Shown here piece after piece: positions 33,098-41,456 of a stretch of DNA of 49,448 nt (its first letter is position 1; each line of letters begins with the position of its first letter). This DNA is from Bacteroidales bacterium (GTDB lineage Bacteria; Bacteroidota; Bacteroidia; Bacteroidales; Marinilabiliaceae), in assembly GCA_017960905.1 (NCBI GenBank), contig JAGCYH010000037.1:1-49448 (forward strand), read 5' to 3'. The notes beneath the pieces were generated by a model. That model ran no database searches, was not told the origin of the DNA, and was given only the letters and a program-made list of their open reading frames with translations. The position numbers were made by a program, and so were the translations under genes.

Positions 33098-33634
33098 TTA
33101 TTCTATCTTTCTGAGAATCATCTCTTTGCCATCGTCGCGATAGGCGACGATGAGCACCGAGTCGGAAACCGATGGGACTTCGATGTTGCGGTTGGTCATA
33201 TTCAGGATGCGCCGGCGCAGGTCGGGCAAGAGCGTATTGCGCACCTCCTCGCGCAGGCTGCGCACCATGGTCTTCTCGGTCGGACGCTCAGCGTTCGACC
33301 CGACGAAATCGTACTTGAACGATGTGGAGTCGAGACTTACAGTAAGTATGCCGTCATCGAAATGCCAGTCGCCTTCGATGTCGAGTTTGTAATTGAGAAT
33401 AATGTCGCGAAAATCGAACGATTCGTTAAAAAGAAAAGAAATTTTTATTTCCGACTCGCACTTGAGTCCGAACCAGCCGAAATCCTCGCGCGTCTTTATG
33501 TCGACAATGCTGTTAATGTCATCATTAACAGCTATTTGCGCCGACGATTCGTAAACACCGAGCAGCCGCCGTTTTTCCGACGAACAGCCTAAAAACAGCA
33601 TAGTAATGAGCAATATGCCTAAAAATCGAACCAT
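33098..33634 (-). CDS. Lipoprotein of unknown function
   Basis: A 178-residue lipoprotein starting at MVRFLGILLITMLFLGC (Cys17); the three-residue longer start (33643) is less likely. The mature domain is beta-rich (IKISFLFNESFDFRDIILNY, ILTVSLDSTSFKYDF) and ends with RDDGKEMILRKI. No family recognised. Alone between the activase gene and the MaoC-like gene, with no clear terminator or -7 box. Confidence 0.7.
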   Translation of the reverse strand: MVRFLGILLITMLFLGCSSEKRRLLGVYESSAQIAVNDDINSIVDIKTREDFGWFGLKCESEIKISFLFNESFDFRDIILNYKLDIEGDWHFDDGILTVSLDSTSFKYDFVGSNAERPTEKTMVRSLREEVRNTLLPDLRRRILNMTNRNIEVPSVSDSVLIVAYRDDGKEMILRKIE

Positions 33635-33715
33635 AAAAATCAAAAAATCACTCTGTTTTTTACGTCAGAAAACTCAAAGTGTTGGCAAAGTTTAACAATC
33701 ATTAAAAAAATAGCA

Positions 33716-33723
33716 TAAATTTG
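33716..33723 (+). promoter_or_regulatory. -7 box of the MaoC-like gene
   Basis: TAAATTTG followed by C, 76 bases before the ATG. Confidence 0.45.
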
Positions 33724-33798
33724 CTGCGTCAACCGACAGAAATAGCCGTCTGAACGTTGGCGAAACAAATTACATACAACAAACACTATATTTATAAA

Positions 33799-34266
33799 AT
33801 GAGTAAAACAATAATAAGCAGCTACAAAGAGCTCGAAGCCCTTGTAGGGAAGGATTTGGGTGTATCGGAGTGGCACACATTCACGCAGGAGCAGATAAAT
33901 CTGTTTGCCGACGCTACCCTCGACCACCAGTGGATACACTGCGACGTGGAGAAAGCCAAACGCGAATCGCCGTTTGGCAATACTATCGCCCACGGATATC
34001 TTACGCTCTCTATTCTGCCGCATTTGTGGGAGCAGATAGTGGAGGTGCACAACATCAAAGATCAGATAAACTACGGCATCGACAAGCTGAAATACAACCA
34101 GCCGGTCATCGTAGGCAGCCGCGTACGCCTTCATGTGAAGGTGAATTCTGTAATCGACCTTCGCGGTACCACAAAAGCATCGATGGGTGTGAAACTCGAG
34201 ATAGAAGGTAACCGTAAACCGGCCTATGAAGGCGAAATTCTGTTCCTCTATCACTTCAATAGTTAA
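33799..34266 (+). CDS. MaoC-like hotdog-fold dehydratase/(R)-hydratase
   Basis: A 155-residue hotdog-fold protein. FADATLDHQWIH (36-47) matches the (R)-specific enoyl-CoA hydratase pattern FADxTxDxxxxH, with D42 and H47 as catalytic pair, and GNTIAHGYLTLSI follows. It probably adds water to a trans-2-enoyl-CoA; the physiological substrate is unknown. ATG at 33799 is used, since the longer frame starts with a weak TTG. It ends at a strong terminator. Confidence 0.88.
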   Translation: MSKTIISSYKELEALVGKDLGVSEWHTFTQEQINLFADATLDHQWIHCDVEKAKRESPFGNTIAHGYLTLSILPHLWEQIVEVHNIKDQINYGIDKLKYNQPVIVGSRVRLHVKVNSVIDLRGTTKASMGVKLEIEGNRKPAYEGEILFLYHFNS

Positions 34267-34306
34267 CTCTGTGTTTTAAATTAAGTAATAATTTGGTTTT
34301 CTCGTG

Positions 34307-34347
34307 GCCAATATTACAGCAAAAGAATGCTGTAATATTGGCTTTTT
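34307..34347 (+). terminator. Terminator of the MaoC-like gene
   Basis: A 14-base perfect stem GCCAATATTACAGC / GCTGTAATATTGGC with an eight-base loop, followed by five T. Confidence 0.92.
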
Positions 34348-34368
34348 CATTTGTATGAAGTACTTTTG
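34338..34368 (+). promoter_or_regulatory. Promoter of the double-VOC gene
   Basis: TTG at 34338-34340 (inside the terminator stem), 20-base spacer, TACTTTTG at 34361-34368; ATG 18 bases later. Confidence 0.5.
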
Positions 34369-34385
34369 GCAAAAAATTCAAAACG

Positions 34386-35495
34386 ATGAAAAACGATATA
34401 ATAATAAGTGGCATACAACAGATGGGCGTTGGTGTGTCGAGTGTCGAAGAGGCATGGAAATGGTACCGCGAATACTTTGGTTTTGAGGTGATTGTGTTCG
34501 ACGAATGGGCCGACGCCGAGTTTATGCTACCTTACACCGGCGGCACGCCAAAAAGCCGCCACGCATGCCTTGCACTCAATCTGCAAGGCGGAGGCGGTTT
34601 CGAAATATGGCAACATACCAGCTTCGAGCCTCGCCGTCCGGCATTCGATGTAGTACCGGGCGACCTGGGCATTTACTCGTGCAAGATAAAATGCAAAGAC
34701 GCTGTCAGCTACCATAAAACACTGAAAGACAAAGGACAACGTGTGTCGGACGAAGTCTATACCGACGCTACGGGGCGCAAGTACTTCTACGTGCGCGATC
34801 CGTGGGACAATCTCTTCCAGATGGTTCAGCCAACCGAACAACAAGCCGGCTGGATGTTCAACGAGAACCTGCCCACCGGCGGCGTTTACGGCGCCGTGGT
34901 CGGTTCGCACGATGCCGATGCCGCTAAAAACTTCTACGACAAGATGTTGGGATACGATGTGGTGCTTTCGGACCAGACTGGCACATTCGACGATTTGGCG
35001 CACCTTGGTGCGCCAAACGTGCAGTTCCGACGCATTGTGCTCGCTCACTCGCAACCTAAGAAAGGCCCGTTCGGACGCCTGCTGGGCCCGTCGGAAATAG
35101 AAATCATTCAAGCCCTCGACCGCCCCACTCCGGCCCGCCGGATTTTCGAAGACCGCATGTGGGGCGAGCTCGGATTCATTCAGATTTGCTACGACATACG
35201 CAACATGGACGGACTGCGCGAGTTCTGCAAGGAACAGGGCTGGAACTTCACCGTCGACAGCATGGCCTACAAAAACGACTTCAACATGGGCGAAGCGGGT
35301 GGCGATTTTGCCTACAACGAAGACCCGTCGGGCTCTCTCATAGAGTACGTGCAGACGAACAAACTGACCATAATGAAGAAACTCGGCATTGCGCTCAACC
35401 TCAAAAAACGCAACCCCGAAAAGTCGCTGCCGACGTGGATTCTGTGGTGCCTGCGTTTCCTCAAACGCAAAGAATTACCGCCTCATGTGAATTGA
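34386..35495 (+). CDS. Protein with two VOC (glyoxalase/dioxygenase) domains
   Basis: A 369-residue protein with an N-terminal VOC repeat: MGVGVSSVEEAWKWYREYFGFE (13-34) and KYFYVRDPWDNLFQMV. A second follows (VVGSHDADAAKNFYDKMLGYDV and GDFAYNEDPSGSLIEYVQ). VOC repeats bind a divalent metal in a beta-alpha-beta-beta-beta fold and support dioxygenase, isomerase or epimerase chemistry, or antibiotic binding. A basic C-terminal tail (LNLKKRNPEKSLPTWILW) is not part of the fold. No family-specific catalytic residues are clear, so the substrate is open. Confidence 0.85.
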   Translation: MKNDIIISGIQQMGVGVSSVEEAWKWYREYFGFEVIVFDEWADAEFMLPYTGGTPKSRHACLALNLQGGGGFEIWQHTSFEPRRPAFDVVPGDLGIYSCKIKCKDAVSYHKTLKDKGQRVSDEVYTDATGRKYFYVRDPWDNLFQMVQPTEQQAGWMFNENLPTGGVYGAVVGSHDADAAKNFYDKMLGYDVVLSDQTGTFDDLAHLGAPNVQFRRIVLAHSQPKKGPFGRLLGPSEIEIIQALDRPTPARRIFEDRMWGELGFIQICYDIRNMDGLREFCKEQGWNFTVDSMAYKNDFNMGEAGGDFAYNEDPSGSLIEYVQTNKLTIMKKLGIALNLKKRNPEKSLPTWILWCLRFLKRKELPPHVN

Positions 35496-35525
35496 AAATT
35501 GAAAGTTGAAAATTGAAATATACAT

Positions 35526-35557
35526 AAAAGCGTTTGAGCTTTCGCTCAAACGCTTTT
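35526..35557. terminator. Bidirectional terminator, double-VOC / broken FISUMP-like gene
   Basis: Perfect 14-base stem AAAAGCGTTTGAGC / GCTCAAACGCTTTT with loop TTTC and a T-run. Confidence 0.92.
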
Positions 35558-35579
35558 TTTATATTGCGTGAGGAAATAG

Positions 35580-36680
35580 TTATTCGGCCTTACGAACGCC
35601 CTGCAGATTGTATTTCTCACCATCTTTGATGATGTAGAGAGTGCCGTTCTCAACAACTTTCTGCACTTTGCTGTCGGCAGATTTGATGTTCTTAACCGCA
35701 GTAGCTGATTTCGGCTTGAAAGTGCAAGTAACTGTGGCATCGCCAGTTACGATAAGATAGCCGTCTTCGTGGCAACCGCTCCACGAGTCGAGTTCGTAGT
35801 TCTCGTCTGGTTCAGCCACAAAATGAAGCACTGTGCGCTCTCTCACTTTGTTATCAAGGTCTATCGTTTCTTCTACCAGTCTGATTGTACCGTTTTCGGT
35901 GGGTTGAGTAAGGGTTATATTGAAATCCTTAGCCTTAACAGCACGTACAGAGTATCCAAAACAGCCATAAGGTTTACGCTCAACCTCATTTACAATATGA
36001 AGATCATACTGAGTTCTACCTGCTACCATATACTTAGCATAATTTGAATTTGTCTCGCCAAGCGATGCCGACCAGTAATTACACAACAAGCCTTCACTTT
36101 GTATCTTATTCTCATCCTCTGACACAAAAATGTACGAACCAGCAGCCGGGAAAAAAATATGCGGAATAGACAAGGTATAATACTCATCAGGTGTAGCGCC
36201 TTGATGTATTCTCACGCCTTTATCGGTGGATTTATCCTCATTGACTTTATATGCTATATATCCTTTTACCTCGGTTCCGTTGTATCCATCGGTCCAAACC
36301 CAATAGCAGTTATTTATAAGTTCCTGAAACTGCTCATTCGACGGCATAATCCACTCTTGCCCCCAAGCCTTTGTTGCTGAATCGTCGTCAGGTTCAAGAA
36401 TGGTTTTATTATCGCCAATGAAATTCTCTTCAGAATCGTACCAATCTTCTTCTGTTCAGCCATCGGGGACGGTGTATTTTGTATATGGCGGTTCCATCTC
36501 ACCCCAATAGAAATAATTGCCATAGGCTTCTGGGAAAGATGCACCAATGTTGCATGTAGCCCATAGTGTACCCGAAGGCAGACCGAGGTCAATTGCCTGA
36601 GGTACAAATTCCTCCTCAACTTCGGCCACTGTTGTGGTCGATGCTACGAGCATAAATAGAAACGTATAAAATCTTTTCAT
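35580..36680 (-). pseudogene. FISUMP-like surface protein interrupted by one in-frame TGA
   Basis: The frame runs 366 codons from ATG 36680 (signal peptide MKRFYTFLFMLVASTTTVA; an upstream extension to 36716 is possible) to 35580. One TGA at 36458-36456 (codon 75) breaks it. Before it stands AIDLGLPSGTLWATCN and YTKYTVPDG; after it TEEDWYDSEENFIGDN, then the family block WIMPSNEQFQELINNC. C-terminal parts include PYGCFGYSVRAVKA, an InlB-like repeat (VLHFVAEPDENYELDSW) and a Bacteroidales tail (GEKYNLQGVR). PDG-TGA-T is where PDGWT would be expected, so a TGG-to-TGA change is likely. No frame shift is needed. The gene is either recently dead, polymorphic, or mis-sequenced. Confidence 0.8.
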
Positions 36681-36747
36681 ACAAATGTTTTTATTGTTAA
36701 CACTAATATCAAACATTTGACAGCATCTTTATCAACACTGCTTTTGG

Positions 36748-36755
36748 CAAAAATA
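36748..36755 (-). promoter_or_regulatory. -7 box of the broken FISUMP-like gene
   Basis: TATTTTTG on the minus strand, with a second copy at 36758-36765. Confidence 0.4.
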
Positions 36756-36811
36756 AACAAAAATACAATAATGACACATTAAAACGAAGATTTTATTCGA
36801 AAATTGAAATG

Positions 36812-36845
36812 AAAAATGGCGGGATTTTCCCGCCATTTTTTTGTG
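36812..36845. terminator. Terminator of the LRR protein gene
   Basis: Stem AAAAATGGCGGG / CCCGCCATTTTT with an ATTTT loop; works in both directions. Confidence 0.9.
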
Positions 36846-36860
36846 TTTATTGCTTTATTA

Positions 36861-38144
36861 TCAGTTGATTAACACCTTTTGTTGTGTTTCGCCGACCTTT
36901 ACAATGTACATTCCGCGAGATTGGATTGCGAGGCTTACTTTATCGGTTTCGGCCTGCTGGCTTATGATTACGCGACCGGCAAGGTCGCTAACCGTAATCT
37001 CTTTCCCGACAGCGTTTTCGACAATAATGTTTCTGCCTGAAGGATAGATTGTTACATCGGCAACCTTAGTTTCTGTTATATTAGTCGGTACTGCACTCCA
37101 ATGGATTCTTTCGTCGGGTACATTTCCCATCCATTTGTTGTGCCATTTCACGGGTTTTTCACTCGCTTCGCAATAGATTTCAATATTACTACAATTATTA
37201 AATGCATCTTCTTCAATAACATCAATATTCTTAGGAATATAAACCGATGTCAGACTAGTACAAGACGCAAAAGCCATATAGTCTATAGAGGTAATGTTCT
37301 TGGAAAAATCTATTGATTTCAGATTCTCACAGTGATAAAATGCAGACTTACCTATAATAATAACATCATCAGGAATATTGATTGAAGATAATTTTGTGCA
37401 ATATGTAAAGGCATCATTGCCAATACTTGTAACACTAAGGGGGAGTGTTATTGATGTTAGTTCTTCGCAATAGGCGAAAGCACTTGGGCTAATACTTACT
37501 ACTCCATTGGGAACATTGAAAGATCCTGTTTTTGTTTGTGGGCAAAACAATATTGTTTTTCCATCATAATCATAAAGTACCCCTTCTACAGATTTATACG
37601 AAGTATTACCATCTTCTACATATACCCCAGTAAGGTTATCACATCCAGTAAAAGCCGATACGCCAATACTCGACACGTTTTTAGGAATTGTTATCGATGA
37701 TAACGATGTGTTCTCAAACGCATTGTCTCCAATGTTTGTAACAGCATCTGGTATTGTTATTGATTCCAATGCATAACAGTCTTGGAACGCATAGTCGCCA
37801 ATGCTTGTAACAGCATCGGGTATGGTTATTGATTCCAATGCCTCACAACTTTCGAACGCAGATACGCCAATGCTCGTAACAGCATCGGGTATTGTTATTG
37901 ATTCCAATGCACTACATTCATAGAACGCATCGTCGCCAATACTTGCAACATAATACTCATCTTCTCCATCAATAGCTTTATCGGGAATAGAAACCGAAGT
38001 AAATGAAGTGTAACTATCGTCATGTACTACCGATACGGAATTGCCGCCAATTTTTTCATAATACAATCCATTGTATTCGAAATCGGCTGCCCATGCTTGC
38101 GTAGCAAGCATAGAGGCAAATAAGAGTGTTAATGTTTTTCTCAT
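36861..38144 (-). CDS. BspA-like leucine-rich repeat surface protein with type IX secretion C-terminal domain
   Basis: A 427-residue protein with a signal peptide (MRKTLTLLFASMLATQAWA). About ten LRR_5-type repeats (SITIPDAVTSIG.SAF..C.AL consensus, 23 residues) fill residues 70-310. A C-terminal beta-sandwich (VADVTIYPSGRNIIVENAVG, then ITVSDLAGRVIIS...GMYIVKVGE) is a type IX secretion (Por) sorting domain. Such proteins are exported through the T9SS and anchored to the surface, where they bind host or polymer ligands. The start is set by the -7 box at 38165-38172, upstream of which the longer frame begins. Three repeats are nearly identical at DNA level. Confidence 0.85.
   Translation of the reverse strand: MRKTLTLLFASMLATQAWAADFEYNGLYYEKIGGNSVSVVHDDSYTSFTSVSIPDKAIDGEDEYYVASIGDDAFYECSALESITIPDAVTSIGVSAFESCEALESITIPDAVTSIGDYAFQDCYALESITIPDAVTNIGDNAFENTSLSSITIPKNVSSIGVSAFTGCDNLTGVYVEDGNTSYKSVEGVLYDYDGKTILFCPQTKTGSFNVPNGVVSISPSAFAYCEELTSITLPLSVTSIGNDAFTYCTKLSSINIPDDVIIIGKSAFYHCENLKSIDFSKNITSIDYMAFASCTSLTSVYIPKNIDVIEEDAFNNCSNIEIYCEASEKPVKWHNKWMGNVPDERIHWSAVPTNITETKVADVTIYPSGRNIIVENAVGKEITVSDLAGRVIISQQAETDKVSLAIQSRGMYIVKVGETQQKVLIN
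37741..37947 (-). repeat. Three near-identical 69-bp LRR units
   Basis: Units starting at 37741, 37810 and 37879 have a 69-base period (23 codons) and share the core ACAGCATCGGGTATTGTTAT. They show recent duplication within the LRR gene. Confidence 0.85.
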
Positions 38145-38164
38145 GTTTTTATTATTTGAAATCA

Positions 38165-38172
38165 CAAATATA
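38165..38172 (-). promoter_or_regulatory. -7 box of the LRR protein gene
   Basis: TATATTTG on the minus strand, 20 bases upstream of ATG 38144. Confidence 0.5.
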
Positions 38173-38224
38173 TTGATTTCCCGCAAAAATGGAAATAATT
38201 AGCAAATAAATAATCCGTGCGTGA

Positions 38225-38256
38225 GCAAAAAATCATGCGGGCGAACGCCTGCATGA
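38225..38256 (-). terminator. Terminator of the rpsA-STAS-rnz operon
   Basis: Stem TCATGCGGGCG / CGCCTGCATGA with one mismatch and two-base loop, followed on the minus strand by TTTTTT; three bases after the rnz stop. Confidence 0.8.
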
Positions 38257-38258
38257 CA

Positions 38259-39164
38259 TTAAAACACTAATTTGAAGCCGTCGAAGACGGCAGTGGTGTT
38301 TGGGAAAACCGCCTGAGCTTCGGCTTCGAGGTCGTCAGTTTCGCGATAACGGCTCGAGAAATGCCCTATGAGCAGTTTGCCCACTTCGGCCATTTTGGCT
38401 ATCGTTGCGGCCTGTTTGGCAGTCGAATGCAGCGTCTTTTTGGCCAAGAGCAGATTGTCGTCACCGAAGGTCGATTCGTGGTAGAGAAGCGAGACGTTTT
38501 TGATAACCGGAACTATTTCGGGCAGATACGCAGTGTCGCTTATGTAAGCATAGCTCTTTGGCGTAGGCGGCTCTATAACGAGCTCACGCCGAGGCACTTC
38601 CTGTCCGTTTTCGTCGAAAAACGGCTTGCCGTTTTTCACCGAAACGATGTCGGCCACCGTCAGTCCGTATTTGTAGATTGCATTTTTCTGAATGTTGGGT
38701 TCCTTCCGCTGTTCGCGGAAGACGAAGCCGCACGTTGGCAGGCGGTGGTTGAGTGGCACCGACTGCACCGAAGCGCCTTTGATGTTGAGAATGAGTTCTG
38801 GCGCATCAAAACGCAGCGGATGAAATTTCACCTCGAAGGTTATATTATCACAGAAGAACTCAATTTGCTGTGTAAGAAGAGGTTGCAGACGTTCGTCTGC
38901 AAACACTTCAAGCGGTGTAGAGCGCCCGAGGAGCGACATGGTGGATATGAGGCCTATGAGGCCGAAGAGGTGGTCGCCGTGCAGGTGCGAGATGAAGATG
39001 TGGTTGATGCGCATGAAGTTGATGTGCATCTTGCGAATTTGGAACTGCGTTCCTTCGCCGCAATCGATTAAAAAAATCCGCCCAGATACGGACAGTATCT
39101 GAGCGGATGGATTTCTGAATGATGTCGGCAGAGCCGAGTTGCAACCGAGTATGGTTAATTCCAT
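38259..39164 (-). CDS. rnz: Ribonuclease Z
   Basis: A 301-residue MBL-fold endonuclease that trims tRNA 3' trailers. ELTILGCNSALPTS opens the protein; the metal motif is HLHGDH (60-65). PLNHRLPT (His), YISDTAY (Asp) and GHFSSRY (the HxSxRY tail) complete the set. ATG 39164 is chosen because the conserved N-terminus begins there (ATG 39170 and TTG 39179 are alternatives). It lies 25 bases after the STAS gene and ends at a terminator. Confidence 0.95.
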   Translation of the reverse strand: MELTILGCNSALPTSFRNPSAQILSVSGRIFLIDCGEGTQFQIRKMHINFMRINHIFISHLHGDHLFGLIGLISTMSLLGRSTPLEVFADERLQPLLTQQIEFFCDNITFEVKFHPLRFDAPELILNIKGASVQSVPLNHRLPTCGFVFREQRKEPNIQKNAIYKYGLTVADIVSVKNGKPFFDENGQEVPRRELVIEPPTPKSYAYISDTAYLPEIVPVIKNVSLLYHESTFGDDNLLLAKKTLHSTAKQAATIAKMAEVGKLLIGHFSSRYRETDDLEAEAQAVFPNTTAVFDGFKLVF

Positions 39165-39189
39165 TGACATTGCTGCCAAGTGTAGTTAA

Positions 39190-39537
39190 TTACTCTTTTT
39201 CAACGCGTTGCAACCGTGCGATGCCGTCTGCTACACTTGAAGTAACAATCAAAGGCGGGTCAAAACGCTGAATAGACAGCATGTTTTCGACACTCTGATG
39301 AACGCCGGATAGTATCAGCATACCCTCTTTACAAAGTCGATGTGCTATAAGTATTGCACTCAGACCGGTAGTGTCGCAGTAGGCGCACTGTGTAAGATCG
39401 AGTATCATGTTTTTGACAGAGTCGCCGGCCAGGAGAACCAATTCGGAGCGCAGTTCGGGAACCGAATGTGCGTCGAGCCGCTCTGTGGTCATGGTTATCA
39501 CGGCAAAACCCTCTCTTTTTTCTACTATAAAGTTCAT
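39190..39537 (-). CDS. STAS-domain protein, anti-sigma-factor-antagonist-like
   Basis: A 115-residue single STAS domain of the SpoIIAA type: ILDLTQCAYCDTTGLSAIL (46-64). The usual phospho-serine motif DSSG is DTTG here (D55-T56-T57-G58), so a threonine would take phosphate if the switch still works. No anti-sigma kinase or sigma gene is next to it. It sits between rpsA (18-base gap) and rnz. Role inferred as a partner-switch signal, unproven. Confidence 0.82.
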   Translation of the reverse strand: MNFIVEKREGFAVITMTTERLDAHSVPELRSELVLLAGDSVKNMILDLTQCAYCDTTGLSAILIAHRLCKEGMLILSGVHQSVENMLSIQRFDPPLIVTSSVADGIARLQRVEKE

Positions 39538-39555
39538 TCGACTTATTATAAAAAA

Positions 39556-41343
39556 TTATTCGCCTTTGTTTTCTTTAGCTTCAAACTGGCCTTTGAGAGC
39601 AGCGAGTTCGGTGATGTCGCCGAGTGTGGTAACTTCAACACTCTCTTTCACTTTCTTCACGCTTTTCTTAGTAGCCTTAGCCTGCGCTTTTTTAGCGTCT
39701 TTCTCCTCAGTGTTCTTTTCATCTTCGAAAATACGTGAGTGAGAGAGAATTATGCGTTTAGCGCTCTTGTTGAATTCGAGAACCTTGAACGGCAGTTTCT
39801 CTTCAACTTTGGCCTGAGTACCGTCTTCTTTGATGAGATGACGCGGTGTGGCAAAGCCTTCAACGCCATACGGAAGAGCTATGGTAGCGCCCTTGTCGAA
39901 GATTTCGGTAATTGTGCCTTCGTGAACAGAACCAACGGTGAAGATTGTCTCGAATACGTCCCAAGGATTCTCTTCGAGTTGCTTGTGGCCGAGGCTCAAG
40001 CGACGGTTTTCCTTGTCGATTTCGAGAACGACAACGTCGATTTTGTCACCGAGCGAAGTGAATTCGTTCGGGTGTTTGATTTTCTTAGTCCACGAAAGGT
40101 CAGAGATGTGGATAAGACCGTCGACGCCTTCTTCGAGTTCGGCGAATACGCCGAAGTTGGTGAAGTTGCGAACGATGGCGGTATGTTTCGTACCGACAGC
40201 GTATTTCTCTTCGATGTTAGCCCAAGGATCCGGATGCAATTGTTTGATACCGAGCGACATTTTGCGTTCGTCGCGGTCGAGAGTGAGAACCTGAGCCTCA
40301 ACTTCGTCGCCCACTTTGAGGAAGTCCTGAGCGCTGCGGAGGTGCTGCGACCACGACATTTCAGAAACGTGGATGAGACCTTCTACGCCCGGAGCGATTT
40401 CAACGAATGCGCCGTAATCGGCCATAACGACAACTTTACCTTTAACAGTGTCGCCCACTTTGATGTTCGGGTCGAGAGCTTCCCAAGGATGCGGGGTGAG
40501 CTGTTTGAGACCGAGAGCGATACGTTTTTTCTCATCGTCGAAGTCGAGAATAACGACGTTGAGTTTCTGGTCGAGTTGAACGATTTCTTCAGGATGCGAA
40601 ACGCGGCCCCAAGAGAGGTCGGTGATGTGGATAAGACCGTCGACACCGCCAAGGTCGATGAATACGCCGTACGATGTGATGTTCTTAACAGTTCCTTCGA
40701 GAACCTGACCTTTTTCAAGTTTCGAGATGATGTCTTTCTTCTGCTGTTCGAGCTCAGCCTCGATGAGGGCTTTGTGCGAAACAACAACGTTGCGGAACTC
40801 TGAGTTAATTTTAACGACTTTGAATTCCATAGTCTTGCCTACGAAGATATCGTAGTCGCGGATAGGTTTAACGTCGATTTGCGAGCCGGGCAAGAATGCC
40901 TCAATGCCGAACACATCGACAATCATGCCGCCTTTAGTGCGGCATTTGACGTAACCTTTAACGATTTCGTCGTTTTCGAGGGCTGCGTTGACGCGGTCCC
41001 AAGAGCGCATTGCACGCGCTTTTTTGTGAGAGAGAGAAAGCTGGCCTTTGCGGTCTTCCTGGCTTTCTACGTAAACTTCCACTTTGTCGCCTACTTTGAG
41101 TTCGGGATTGTAGCGGAATTCGTTACGGCTTACGATGCCGTCTGATTTGAAACCGATGTTAACGACAACTTCACGTTTGTTCATTGCGATAACTTCGCCT
41201 TCAATAACTTCTTTCTCGACAATTGTCGAAAGGGTCTTATCGTATTTCTGGGTAAGCTCTTCGCGATTACCTTCGGCTACGATACCGCCGTTTTCGAGGG
41301 CTTCCCAGTCGAAATCCTGTACGCCCTGTACTTCATTACTCAT
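39556..41343 (-). CDS. rpsA: 30S ribosomal protein S1
   Basis: A 595-residue protein with six S1 (OB-fold) RNA-binding repeats. Clear copies are GTVKNITSYGVFIDLGGVDGLIHITDLSW, GKVVVMADYGAFVEIAPGVE, AIVRNFTNFGVFAELEEGVD and GTITEIFDKGATIALPYGVE, with two weaker ones at the N-terminus. A Lys/Glu-rich tail (DAKKAQAKATKKSVKKVKES) follows. S1 brings mRNA to the ribosome, important where Shine-Dalgarno sites are weak. The gene leads the rpsA-STAS-rnz operon. Its promoter is TTG-N20-TAATTTTG. Confidence 0.97.
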   Translation of the reverse strand: MSNEVQGVQDFDWEALENGGIVAEGNREELTQKYDKTLSTIVEKEVIEGEVIAMNKREVVVNIGFKSDGIVSRNEFRYNPELKVGDKVEVYVESQEDRKGQLSLSHKKARAMRSWDRVNAALENDEIVKGYVKCRTKGGMIVDVFGIEAFLPGSQIDVKPIRDYDIFVGKTMEFKVVKINSEFRNVVVSHKALIEAELEQQKKDIISKLEKGQVLEGTVKNITSYGVFIDLGGVDGLIHITDLSWGRVSHPEEIVQLDQKLNVVILDFDDEKKRIALGLKQLTPHPWEALDPNIKVGDTVKGKVVVMADYGAFVEIAPGVEGLIHVSEMSWSQHLRSAQDFLKVGDEVEAQVLTLDRDERKMSLGIKQLHPDPWANIEEKYAVGTKHTAIVRNFTNFGVFAELEEGVDGLIHISDLSWTKKIKHPNEFTSLGDKIDVVVLEIDKENRRLSLGHKQLEENPWDVFETIFTVGSVHEGTITEIFDKGATIALPYGVEGFATPRHLIKEDGTQAKVEEKLPFKVLEFNKSAKRIILSHSRIFEDEKNTEEKDAKKAQAKATKKSVKKVKESVEVTTLGDITELAALKGQFEAKENKGE

Positions 41344-41402
41344 AAAATTAAAAATTTAACTAATTAATTGTTAGACATTATGTTGTTTAAAATTAACGGC
41401 TG

Positions 41403-41433
41403 CAAAATTACTGCTTATTTTATTAAAACACAA
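41403..41433 (-). promoter_or_regulatory. rpsA promoter
   Basis: On the minus strand TTG (41433-41431), 20-base spacer, TAATTTTG (41410-41403); leader of about 50 bases. Confidence 0.65.
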
Positions 41434-41456
41434 CTAATTTGACGTTTTTTTTATCA

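Noticed and set aside
36456..36458. Alternative genetic code with TGA as tryptophan.
   Set aside because: hipB, hipA, phoH, apeB, the MBL gene and the VOC gene all end in TGA at the expected length, so TGA is a normal stop here.
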